7,332 nt of DNA from JAUIAI01 sp963976885 (GTDB lineage Bacteria; Pseudomonadota; Gammaproteobacteria; Burkholderiales; Burkholderiaceae_E): assembly GCA_963976885.1 (NCBI GenBank), contig CAXBNM010000246.1, positions 1 to 7,332 of the forward strand, in the 5' to 3' direction. This document shows, piece by piece, positions 1 through 6,353 of this stretch (position 1 is the stretch's first letter; every line of letters starts with the position of its first letter). Made by a program: the position numbers and the translations under genes. The notes below the pieces were generated by a model, which saw nothing but the letters and a program-made list of their open reading frames with translations, searched no databases and was not told the DNA's origin.

Positions 1-939
1 GCCCTTCATTGCGTTGTTGGCGGCCTCCGGCGCAATGACGCCGCGAACATCCCCCTTGCCAAACTGACTCTTGTCTTTGGCGCTCTGCACTGCATGCCCA
101 TAGGCAACCCAGTCCACAATGGCGCCGCCCAGGCCCGGCAGCATGCCGACATAAACGCCAATGACCGTGCAGCGCAAGCCCAGCCACCAATGCTTGAACG
201 CGTCTCGGACGCCGAGCAGCATGCCGCCTTTGGCCATCTTCCGATCGACGCGCGAAATACAACCATTGCTGCAGGCAAGGTCGAGAATTTCGGGAATGGC
301 GAACAAGCCAAGGACCAGAGGCAGAATGGGCACACCATCGAGCAAGTAGGTGTACTCACCGGTGTAGCGCGGTTGGCCGCTGAACTCGGCATAGCCGATC
401 GTGGCAAGCAACAAGCCGATGCAGGCGCCGGCAAGGCCCTTGAGAATCGACGCGCCAGCCAGAGAGCCCACCATCGTCAGGCCGAGGACGCCGAGCGCAA
501 AAAACTCCGGTTCAGAGACCGCGAGAATGAGTGGCTCGACGATTGGCAGCGACAGCGCCAGCAACAAGGCGCCAAGCACGCCGCCAATGCCCGAGACGGT
601 AAACGCCGCGCCAAGCGCGCGGGCCGCCTGACCGTTCTGGGCCATCGGATAGCCGTCCAGAACCGTTGCCTGCGAGGCCGCTGTACCCGGCACGCCCAGC
701 AACACCGACGCCAGGGTGTCGCTGGTCGTGGTGACCGCATACATGCCGATCAAGAAGGCGAACGCCGAGGCCGGCTCCATTCCGATCGTGAATGGCAGCA
801 AAATGGCCATACCCACCAGCCCGGACAGGCCAGGTACTGCGCCGAAAAACATACCCAGAAGAATGCCCAAGCCGAGATACCCGATGGCCGGCCATACCAA
901 CACCATCGCCAGGCCGGCCAATGCGCTTTCAAAATTCAT
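1..939 (-). CDS. tctA: TctA-family tripartite tricarboxylate transporter large membrane subunit (C-terminus cut by window edge)
   Basis: This is the large permease subunit of a TTT-type secondary transporter, which moves a carboxylate delivered by a periplasmic binding protein across the inner membrane using an ion gradient. Translating from the ATG at 939 gives 313 codons with no stop before the left edge, so roughly the first 60% of a protein that is usually about 500 residues is present. It is strongly hydrophobic throughout. Family motifs are visible: GAVPGLSG at residues 33-40, SVLLGVPGTAAS near 78-89, and the repeated glycine-rich motif MLPGLGGAIVDWVAYGHA at 266-283, followed by GVIAPEAANNA at 300-310. 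The two PGL(S/G)G motifs are the hallmark of the duplicated TctA fold. A GAAGAG-like ribosome site lies about 9 bases upstream. It sits 95 bases downstream of the tctC-type gene on the same strand, so the two are probably co-transcribed. The substrate cannot be told from the sequence. Confidence 0.93.
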   Translation of the reverse strand, partial: MNFESALAGLAMVLVWPAIGYLGLGILLGMFFGAVPGLSGLVGMAILLPFTIGMEPASAFAFLIGMYAVTTTSDTLASVLLGVPGTAASQATVLDGYPMAQNGQAARALGAAFTVSGIGGVLGALLLALSLPIVEPLILAVSEPEFFALGVLGLTMVGSLAGASILKGLAGACIGLLLATIGYAEFSGQPRYTGEYTYLLDGVPILPLVLGLFAIPEILDLACSNGCISRVDRKMAKGGMLLGVRDAFKHWWLGLRCTVIGVYVGMLPGLGGAIVDWVAYGHAVQSAKDKSQFGKGDVRGVIAPEAANNAMKG

Positions 940-1034
940 ATCTCGGGCTCTTCAATTAAGACCGTATTCAAGAGAGCTTGAGCGGGCAGACCTGGCGCCT
1001 GCCCCTCAGCCCTTCGATCAGACAGCAGACACGC

Positions 1035-2116
1035 TTACTGCGCAGCCTTGGCCGCATAGGCCTTGATGAATGCAATGGTTTCAGGGTCGGTCTTCAGCAC
1101 CGACTCCAGGCGTTGCTCGGCTTGCGCACCCGACAATGCGACAAGATCGAATCCGCTGGTCTTAAGAAACTCAGCGCGATAAGCCGGATCCTGGGTGGTG
1201 GCGTCAAACGCGGCGCGCAAAGCGTCGATCGCTTCTTGCGGTGCTCCCTTGGGCAGGAAGACCGCACGCAGAGAAGTTGACCTGACATGGGCTACGGTTC
1301 GCAATACGTCGTACACCTGCCCGGACGGCAATTTGCCGAACTTGGCCTTGTAGAACTCATCGAAAGTCGGCAGGCCAGCCACGGTGCCGGGAGCAGCGGC
1401 CAGATGACCATCGTCAGTGGGCACACCGAGCGAAAACAGCGGAATTGAATGGCCGGTGTCCACCAGATTCGGTTTAACCCGCGACGCGTAGCCGGTCATC
1501 GAATCGGCCGTCATATCGACATCGTTCTTAGGATGGCTCCGCGCACCTTGCCGGACGATTTGTAACCCGTCACATGTTGATAATCGACACCCAGCAAATC
1601 CATGGCCGAGCGCAACATCAGATCTTTCATGTTGACCGGTCCGTGCCCGGCCGTCTTGATCGGCGCTTGCAGATCAAAGATATCGGCGGCCTGCTCCAGC
1701 CCGACGCCTTTACGCGCATGGAAGACCGTGTCTTCCGGAATTCCGCCAACGAAAATGAAATCCCGGTGCGACACGGTGAGAGCCTTGTCCTGCATCAGTT
1801 CAGGCATCAGGGCGACAGAGAACACGCCAATGCTCGAACCATCTTTACGGCCCGCTTTGGAAAAATAGTTGGTGCCAACGATGCCCCCGGCACCGGGCTT
1901 GTTCTTGACGACGATGCGCGGCTTGCCCGGAATATGTTCGCGCATGAATTGCGCCAGGGTACGAGCCGAGATGTCGGTGTTGCCGCCAGCGCCGTAATTC
2001 ACGATGACTTCGAGCGTTTTGCCCTCATAGAATTCTTTGGCGGTCGCCATGCCGGTGCCGAGCAAGCCGCAAAGCGCGACGGCGAATAGATGCGGCTTGA
2101 TACCAGTAGCAAACAT
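1035..2116 (-). pseudogene. tctC: Bug/TctC-family periplasmic solute-binding protein, interrupted by a single-base frameshift
   Basis: This encodes the extracytoplasmic binding component of a TTT transporter, expected to capture a small carboxylate in the periplasm and pass it to the TctA permease downstream. The start is the ATG at 2116, with GGAGA five bases upstream. Residues 1-26 form a signal peptide (hydrophobic core, cleavage probably after MATA). Family motifs follow: NYGAGGNTDISAR at 40-52 and NKPGAGGIVGTNYF at 72-85. The first frame stops at 1511 after 201 residues. The rest of the domain continues in another frame from 1514 to 1035 (159 residues, ending AYAAKAAQ). Adding one base near 1525-1530 (minus strand AAGAAC read as AAGAAAC) changes the tail after residue 197 to NDVDMTADSM and gives one continuous protein of about 360 residues, slightly long for the family (usually about 320-340). 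The stop and a downstream Met codon overlap as ATGA, so re-initiation is conceivable. A real mutation and a sequencing or assembly error are equally open. Confidence 0.85.
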
Positions 2117-2532
2117 ATTTGTCTCCGATTACCTGTGACCCGGAATTACTGCCCGGCCCACCCCGGTATTGGCCATCTACGGCGTTGCGGGCTGAGCCAA
2201 ACCAAACCCACCAGATTGGGTGTATTGAGGCAGTTTTAGCGTGGTCTATTAATTATTAAATGTCTTTTGTATCTGCAATCTAACAATATCATAGGTTATT
2301 CGACAATAATGCATTAAATAATTCGAATTTCCGTTTCCTCCATTCACTCGGCTCGCACCTTCGAAACACAACCCCCGATCAACGCCCGGATTGACAGCAT
2401 CACACGCCATCACCGCCCGCCTGCCGCCAGCCCCCGGATATCGGCCAGACATTGGCGTTTATCTGCGCCAATCGGACACTGCTCTTTTCGGGGTAATTGC
2501 GCCTCGAATCCTTCTATGTCAATCAAGAGCCA
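2117..2532. other. Intergenic region between divergent tctC and receptor gene
   Basis: This stretch separates the start of the minus-strand binding-protein gene from the plus-strand receptor gene, so it should carry promoters for both. No convincing gene was found; a possible 67-codon minus-strand frame (2249-2452) has no family resemblance. The part from about 2246 to 2330 is strikingly A+T-rich (19 G/C in 85 bases by hand count) within otherwise G+C-rich DNA. It holds several short dyads: TTAAT-N1-ATTAA (2249-2259), TTATT-N4-AATAA (2296-2309), TAATGCATTA (2307-2316) and AATTCGAATT (2320-2329). A possible minus-strand -10 element TTTAAT lies at 2260-2255, without a good -35 at the right distance. 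No strong sigma70 promoter could be fixed for either gene. Confidence 0.6.
2451..2472. promoter_or_regulatory. Perfect inverted repeat upstream of receptor gene, possible operator
   Basis: The arms ATTGGCG (2451-2457) and CGCCAAT (2466-2472) are exact reverse complements separated by 8 bases. The repeat lies 24 bases before the most upstream possible start (TTG 2497) and 60 bases before the GTG at 2533. Its size and symmetry fit a binding site for a dimeric regulator. It could also form a 7-bp RNA hairpin in the receptor mRNA leader, but no T-run follows, so it is not an intrinsic terminator. The regulator is unknown. Confidence 0.35.
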
Positions 2533-4101
2533 GTGAACCGTCTCCTCGACAGACTGACCGAACCCAAGACCCTCAAGCGCATGCTTGGTGTCGCACTGGT
2601 GCTGCCAGTGACGATCTATCTGGTCGCGCTGGTGTTCGGGCCGCGCGTGAGCGACTTCGATCAGGCGCGCCAGCTGCAAGTCGCGCTGGCGCACCTGGCG
2701 GTTGCCGAGCGCGCCAATGAAGCGGTACGCGCCGATGTGCTTGGCAGCGTGATGGCTTGGCAGGCCCGCGACGAAGCCGGTCTGGACAAAACCTTGCAGG
2801 CCGCCCGCCAGCATTTGCAGCAGGCCGCGCAAGCGCTGGCCAGCATCAATACCGCAGTCAGCGACACCGCCCTCGATTCGGTTGCCTTACCGGCTCGTGG
2901 CCATATCCTGCGCAGCGCCAGACTCCTTGAGACCGCCTTTGGCGATGAGCCACAGAATCTGCCACGCATCGGCATCAGCGCCCACGTCGCCGCCTGGGAG
3001 AATGCTCAAGAGGCATTGGGCCGACTGGGCAGTGTGCTGCAAAAGCAATGGACACGGCATCTCAGCGCCGCGCAACCACAAGGTTTGCCACCGGCAGCCA
3101 TAGTCGCCGCGATGCTGGCGTTTGCGTTGTTTGCCTGGTATTGCGCACGGCTGATCGTGCTGCACCATGAATCGATTCAGGCCCGCCTGGGCGGCTTGCT
3201 CGCCGATGCGCAGACATGTCTGAGTGGCTCGCCCAAGGAAATGGAGCGGCCCGTGATGGTCTGTCTGGACACCACCCGGCAGGCCTTGGGCGAGTTCCAG
3301 CATTACGCCAATTCAACCGCGGTGGCCGCCCGCCGCGTGCTCGAACTGGGTCATCACGCTCGTCAGGTCGCGCACGATGGCGAACAACGTCTGGAAGAAC
3401 TGTCCGACACCATCAAACGTCTCGACGACCACACCCAGAAGGTGAATCGCTCCCTGGGCGAGATCGAACAAATTGCCTTCCGGACCAATGTTCTGGCGCT
3501 CAATGCTCAGGTCGAGGCGGCTCGGGCCGGCAATCAAGGGCGCAGCTTTGCCATTCTGGCCGATGAGGTGCGCACGCTGGCCTTGCGCTGCAATCAGGTC
3601 GCCAGCCAGATGCGCTCGCAACTGGCCGAGACCAACGCCCGCGCCGACGCCGGCTCGCAGATTGCATCAGGAGCCGCGCTGACAATGCGCGAACTCACCG
3701 ACACGGTAGCGGTGCTGAGCACGCAACTCGACGACCTGAGTGCCAGCAATGGCTCACAGGAAAAGAAAATTACCGGCGTGGCGCAGGCCGTTGGTGGCCT
3801 GAATGAAGTGGTACGCCAGCAAGCGGACTGGCGCGCGCGTCATGAACAGGCGGTCAACCTGCTCGAGCGCAGTCACAACGCCTTGCATCATCCACCGCGT
3901 CACGAGGCGCCGCCTCGTGAAGCAGCGCCCGCGGCAACCGAGCCAGCGCCCCCGCGCCGCTGGAGCCGCTTAGGTTTTCGAAAGGCCCCGCGGCAGCGGA
4001 AAGGTCATTTGTTCGAGTACACCGTCAAGGGGACGGACACGCTCGACACCGAGCCCCTTGAGGCGGTCGACAAGTTCGGTAACCAGCAGTTCGGGCGCTG
4101 A
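2533..4101 (+). CDS. Methyl-accepting chemotaxis-like transmembrane receptor
   Basis: This is an inner-membrane receptor of the chemoreceptor (MCP) superfamily, expected to sense something in the periplasm and signal through CheW/CheA or a related pathway. Numbering from the GTG at 2533 (522 residues): a short N-terminal segment, TM1 about 17-36, a helical Ala/Gln-rich periplasmic domain about 37-185 (four-helix-bundle-like by composition), TM2 about 186-210, then coiled coil. The signalling hairpin tip is at about 312-347, with AFRTNVLALNAQVEAARAG and NQGRSFAILADEVR, close to the family consensus. I see no canonical HAMP domain after TM2, no clear methylation-site repeats and no terminal NWETF-like pentapeptide. 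A Pro/Ala/His-rich tail (about 450-475) leads to a basic end. The last 43 residues are encoded antisense to the end of ispH, so the true C-terminus is uncertain. The start is also uncertain: a TTG at 2497 would add 12 residues, an ATG at 2581 would remove 16, and none has a strong ribosome site. No che genes are nearby. The family call is secure; the ligand and partners are unknown. Confidence 0.85.
   Translation: MNRLLDRLTEPKTLKRMLGVALVLPVTIYLVALVFGPRVSDFDQARQLQVALAHLAVAERANEAVRADVLGSVMAWQARDEAGLDKTLQAARQHLQQAAQALASINTAVSDTALDSVALPARGHILRSARLLETAFGDEPQNLPRIGISAHVAAWENAQEALGRLGSVLQKQWTRHLSAAQPQGLPPAAIVAAMLAFALFAWYCARLIVLHHESIQARLGGLLADAQTCLSGSPKEMERPVMVCLDTTRQALGEFQHYANSTAVAARRVLELGHHARQVAHDGEQRLEELSDTIKRLDDHTQKVNRSLGEIEQIAFRTNVLALNAQVEAARAGNQGRSFAILADEVRTLALRCNQVASQMRSQLAETNARADAGSQIASGAALTMRELTDTVAVLSTQLDDLSASNGSQEKKITGVAQAVGGLNEVVRQQADWRARHEQAVNLLERSHNALHHPPRHEAPPREAAPAATEPAPPRRWSRLGFRKAPRQRKGHLFEYTVKGTDTLDTEPLEAVDKFGNQQFGR
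3900..3920. repeat. Near-perfect palindrome inside the receptor gene
   Basis: The arms TCACGAGGCG (3900-3909) and CGCCTCGTGA (3911-3920) are exact reverse complements around a single C. In RNA this would be a 9-bp G+C-rich stem with a 3-base loop. It lies in the Pro-rich tail segment of the receptor (encoding RHEAPPRE), about 50 bases before the ispH stop codon. No T-run follows on either strand, so it is not a classical terminator, although it could slow or protect converging transcripts. It may also simply reflect biased coding of a low-complexity tail. Confidence 0.5.
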
Positions 4102-4896
4102 AGCCCCCGCGGTAACACCGATGCGCCGGCGACCCTCAACCCATGATGGGTCAAGCTCAGCCGCCGAGCCGATCATGCGCGCCTCACAGCCCAGCTTCTC
4201 GGCCACCTCACGCAGGCGGTTCGAATTGGAACTGGTCGGCGAACCGACCACCAACACGAGATCGCACTGCGGCGCCATGAACTTGACCGCGTCCTGACGG
4301 TTCTGCGTCGCGTAGCAGATGTCTTGCTTCTTGGGCTCGGCAATCGCGGGAAAGCGCTTTTTCAGCGCGGTAATCACTTCCTGGCAATCGTCGACCGACA
4401 GCGTGGTCTGGGTCACGAACGCCAGGCCTTCCGGATCGCGCACCTGCAGTTTGGCAACGTCCTCGGCGCCCTCGACCAGGTAGATACCTTCGTCGGCCTG
4501 TCCCATCGTGCCAGCCACTTCCGGGTGTCCGGCGTGGCCGATCATGACAACCTCACGGCCGGCGCGCCGCATCTTGGCCACCTCGACATGCACCTTGGTG
4601 ACGAGCGGGCACGTGGCATCAAACACCTGCACATCGCGCGCGGCCGCTTCGGCCCGCACGGCCTTGGAGACACCGTGCGCAGAAAAGATGACGGTGGCGC
4701 CGTCGGGCACTTCATGCAATTCGTCGACGAAGATGGCGCCTTTGTCGCGCAGGCTGTTGACGACAAAGTCGTTGTGGACGATTTCATGGCGCACATAAAT
4801 TGGCGCACCGAACTGCGCGATGGCGCGTTCGACGATATCGAGCGCACGGTCGACACCGGCACAAAATCCGCGGGGCTGGGCCAGCAGGGCTTCCAT
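3970..4896 (-). CDS. ispH: 4-hydroxy-3-methylbut-2-enyl diphosphate reductase (IspH/LytB)
   Basis: This enzyme catalyses the last step of the methylerythritol phosphate pathway: reduction of HMBPP to isopentenyl and dimethylallyl diphosphate by a [4Fe-4S] cytosolic enzyme. Numbering from a TTG at 4914 (314 residues), the three cluster cysteines are C18 (PRGFCAGVDRA), C102 (DATCPLV) and C200 (DICYATQNRQ). Substrate-site residues include H47, H80 (SAHG), H130 and E132 (GHAGHPEVAGTMGQ), the SNSNRL motif at 229-234 and S272 in AGASAPE. I prefer the ATG at 4896 (MEALLAQPRGFC, 308 residues), because it matches the start of E. coli IspH (MQILLANPRGFC); the TTG would add six residues and has no better ribosome site. 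It lies 69 bases downstream of fkpB on the same strand, the order also seen in E. coli (fkpB-ispH), so co-transcription is likely. The C-terminus MTFPLPRGLSKT looks normal for the family, which suggests that the receptor gene, not ispH, has the unusual end in their overlap. Confidence 0.97.
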   Translation of the reverse strand: MEALLAQPRGFCAGVDRALDIVERAIAQFGAPIYVRHEIVHNDFVVNSLRDKGAIFVDELHEVPDGATVIFSAHGVSKAVRAEAAARDVQVFDATCPLVTKVHVEVAKMRRAGREVVMIGHAGHPEVAGTMGQADEGIYLVEGAEDVAKLQVRDPEGLAFVTQTTLSVDDCQEVITALKKRFPAIAEPKKQDICYATQNRQDAVKFMAPQCDLVLVVGSPTSSNSNRLREVAEKLGCEARMIGSAAELDPSWVEGRRRIGVTAGASAPELLVTELVDRLKGLGVERVRPLDGVLEQMTFPLPRGLSKT

Positions 4897-4965
4897 TTTT
4901 GGGGTCTCGGTCAAGGTCGGCTCGGAAAAAAGGAGTTCTGGAGACGGTGCAGCGATTGGCTGGGT

Positions 4966-5427
4966 TCAGAGAACCGCGAGCAATTCAACTTCAAAGATGA
5001 GATCTTGCCCGGCCAGTGGATGATTCAGATCAACAACCACACGCTCAGCATCGATTGATTTGACGACACCGGCCACCCGCTCGCCGCCCTGTCCGGTCAG
5101 CGCCACGACATCGCCGGCGGCAAACTGGCCATCGGCCTCGGTATCGACCTGGCGGTCAAAGAAGCCGCGGCTGAGCGATTGCACAAGCTCGGACTGACGT
5201 TCACCGTAGGCCGGTGAATCGGTCAGTTCAAACCGGCGCGACTCGCCCTCGCGCATGCCGATAAGCACGGCTTCGAGGGCCGGGGCCAATTGTCCGCCGC
5301 CCATCTGGATCGTCGCCGGGCGTGAGCCGAAAGTACTAATGACTTCCGAAGCCGGCTCGCGCAGACTTACCCGGTAATGCAATGTCAGATGGGAGGTGCC
5401 ACTTACTGTTGGTGATGCTTCGTCCAT
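4966..5427 (-). CDS. fkpB: FKBP-type peptidyl-prolyl cis-trans isomerase, SlpA/FkpB type
   Basis: This is a small cytosolic FKBP that isomerises Xaa-Pro bonds and acts as a folding helper. The protein is 153 residues, close to E. coli SlpA (149). The FKBP core is seen as LTLHYRVSL (14-22), then IQMGGGQLAPALEAVLIGMREGES (40-63, with the L..ALE..L.GM..GE pattern) and AYGE (73-76). The insert-in-flap region follows (about 77-130, including SELVQSLSRGFFD, matching SPDLIQYFSRREF of E. coli). The end VVDLNHPLAGQDLIFEVELL (131-150) is the characteristic SlpA closing strand. The ATG at 5427 is the only good start by homology, but no Shine-Dalgarno sequence precedes it (TTAGCGG directly abuts the ATG). 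It is divergent from radC, with 20 bases between start codons. Its operon partner is ispH downstream; lspA and ileS, which precede it in E. coli, are absent here and replaced by radC. Confidence 0.94.
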   Translation of the reverse strand: MDEASPTVSGTSHLTLHYRVSLREPASEVISTFGSRPATIQMGGGQLAPALEAVLIGMREGESRRFELTDSPAYGERQSELVQSLSRGFFDRQVDTEADGQFAAGDVVALTGQGGERVAGVVKSIDAERVVVDLNHPLAGQDLIFEVELLAVL

Positions 5428-5447
5428 CCGCTAATGGTAAGCGATCT

Positions 5448-6125
5448 ATGCCCCGAATTTCCGATTGGCCCTCTTCGCGTCGCCCCCGCGAGCGCCTGCT
5501 CACTGAAGGCGTGGCCGCGCTGTCCGATGCCGAACTGCTCGCCGTGTGTCTGCGCACCGGGGTGGCGGGCAAAAACGCCGTCGTCCTGGCCCAGGATCTG
5601 CTCGACCAGTTCAACGGTTTGCATGGCCTGACCCGCGCCAGCCAGCGCGCGGCCTGCGCGGCACTGGGGCTGGGGCCGGCCAAATGGGCGCTGCTCCAGG
5701 CGGCCAGTGAACTGGTGCGACGCAGCCTGAAGGCCGAAATCAGTCGCGGCGACGTGCTGAACTCACCGGCCGCCGTGCGCGATTACCTGATGCTCTGGCT
5801 GCGCGACAAACCGTCCGAGTCCTTCATTGCGCTGTTTCTCGACAATCAGAACCGGTTGCTGGCGGCCGACGAGCTGTTTCGCGGCACCTTGTCCCAAACG
5901 GCGGTCTACCCGCGCGAAATCGTCCGCCGGGGCATCGAACTGAACGCCGGGGCGGTCATTTTTGCCCATAACCACCCCTCCGGGCTGGCCGAACCCAGCC
6001 ACGCCGACCGCCTGCTGACCGATGCGCTCAAAAGCGCGCTTTCGCATCTTGAAATTCGCGTGCTCGACCACCTGATCGTGGCCGGCAATCAGACCATGTC
6101 TTTTGCCGAGCACGGCCTGATCTGA
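5448..6125 (+). CDS. radC: RadC family JAB/MPN-domain protein
   Basis: This belongs to the widespread RadC family, historically tied to DNA repair but of unsettled biochemical role. The 225-residue product is the usual length. The N-terminal part carries a helix-hairpin-helix-like region (ALSDAELLAVCLRTG at 24-38, GLGPAKWALLQA at 74-85). The C-terminal JAB/MPN domain has an intact JAMM-type metal motif: a glutamate in PSESF (E124 or near), then HNHPSG (H174, H176) and D187 in EPSHAD. The start at 5448 (MPRISDWPSSRRPRERLL) is preferred because family members begin with this WP...RPRERLL segment and GGTAAG lies 6 bases before it; in-frame ATGs at 5382 and 5415 would overlap the start of fkpB. 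It is followed by a possible terminator and then the rpmB promoter. This radC-rpmB-rpmG order is common in Beta- and Gammaproteobacteria. Confidence 0.95.
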   Translation: MPRISDWPSSRRPRERLLTEGVAALSDAELLAVCLRTGVAGKNAVVLAQDLLDQFNGLHGLTRASQRAACAALGLGPAKWALLQAASELVRRSLKAEISRGDVLNSPAAVRDYLMLWLRDKPSESFIALFLDNQNRLLAADELFRGTLSQTAVYPREIVRRGIELNAGAVIFAHNHPSGLAEPSHADRLLTDALKSALSHLEIRVLDHLIVAGNQTMSFAEHGLI

Positions 6126-6170
6126 CAAAACCGGTTAAAATCAGCCCCACTCGGCACCGCGGCGGCCTGA

Positions 6171-6195
6171 GTTGCCCATTAATGCGGCAACTTTT
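6171..6195 (+). terminator. Weak intrinsic terminator candidate after radC
   Basis: The arms GTTGCC (6171-6176) and GGCAAC (6186-6191) pair exactly and are followed by TTTT (6192-6195). The loop contains the palindrome CATTAATG, which could lengthen the stem with one bulged base. The short T-run makes this weak. Its position, 45 bases after the radC stop and just ahead of the rpmB promoter, suits separation of the two units. Confidence 0.4.
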
Positions 6196-6207
6196 CGATG
6201 TCAGTTG

Positions 6208-6237
6208 TTGTCGCAACCGCATGATGGGCGCTATAAT
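6208..6237 (+). promoter_or_regulatory. Sigma70-type promoter for rpmB-rpmG
   Basis: A perfect -10 hexamer TATAAT lies at 6232-6237. A -35-like TTGTCG lies at 6208-6213 with an 18-base spacer. The predicted transcription start is near 6244, giving a leader of about 110 bases before rpmB. This is the best promoter match in the window and fits the high expression expected of ribosomal protein genes. Confidence 0.75.
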
Positions 6238-6243
6238 CGCGGG

Positions 6244-6353
6244 TTACCGAATTCAAGTTAGCAGTGTTTGGTTGGGAGGTGGCTTTTTGCGAGCGACTTA
6301 CCTGGCGAGCCAGCCTGCACCCAAACACCAGATCCGAATCAAGGGAGTTTAAG
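6244..6353 (+). promoter_or_regulatory. Structured 5' leader of rpmB-rpmG mRNA
   Basis: This untranslated leader contains pairing segments. GTGTTTGG (6264-6271) is the reverse complement of CCAAACAC (6321-6328), and just inside them AGGTGGC can pair with GCCAGCCT with one bulge. A competing small hairpin CTGG-CGAG-CCAG lies at 6302-6313. A good ribosome site GGGAG lies seven bases before the rpmB ATG, outside the long stem. Such a leader could serve autogenous control by a ribosomal protein, but I do not recognise it as a known leader family, and the pairing was found only by eye. Confidence 0.3.

Noticed and set aside
94..981. Plus-strand open frame of 295 codons over the transporter permease
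   Set aside because: It is antisense to a clear TctA sequence, has Gln/Arg/His-rich low-complexity composition typical of shadow frames, and matches no family I recognise.
1574..2089. Plus-strand open frame of 171 codons over the binding-protein gene
   Set aside because: Shadow of the signal peptide-bearing Bug-family gene on the other strand; no motifs or ribosome site of its own.
2391..2396. Consensus -35 hexamer TTGACA ahead of the receptor gene
   Set aside because: No -10-like sequence lies 16-18 bases downstream; the region there is G+C-rich.
2249..2452. Minus-strand frame of 67 codons in the intergenic region
   Set aside because: Spans the A+T-rich and G+C-rich parts with no consistent coding character, no family resemblance and no convincing ribosome site.
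4324..5058. Plus-strand open frame of 244 codons across ispH and fkpB
   Set aside because: It is antisense to two well-identified genes and spans their junction; its translation has no recognisable motifs.
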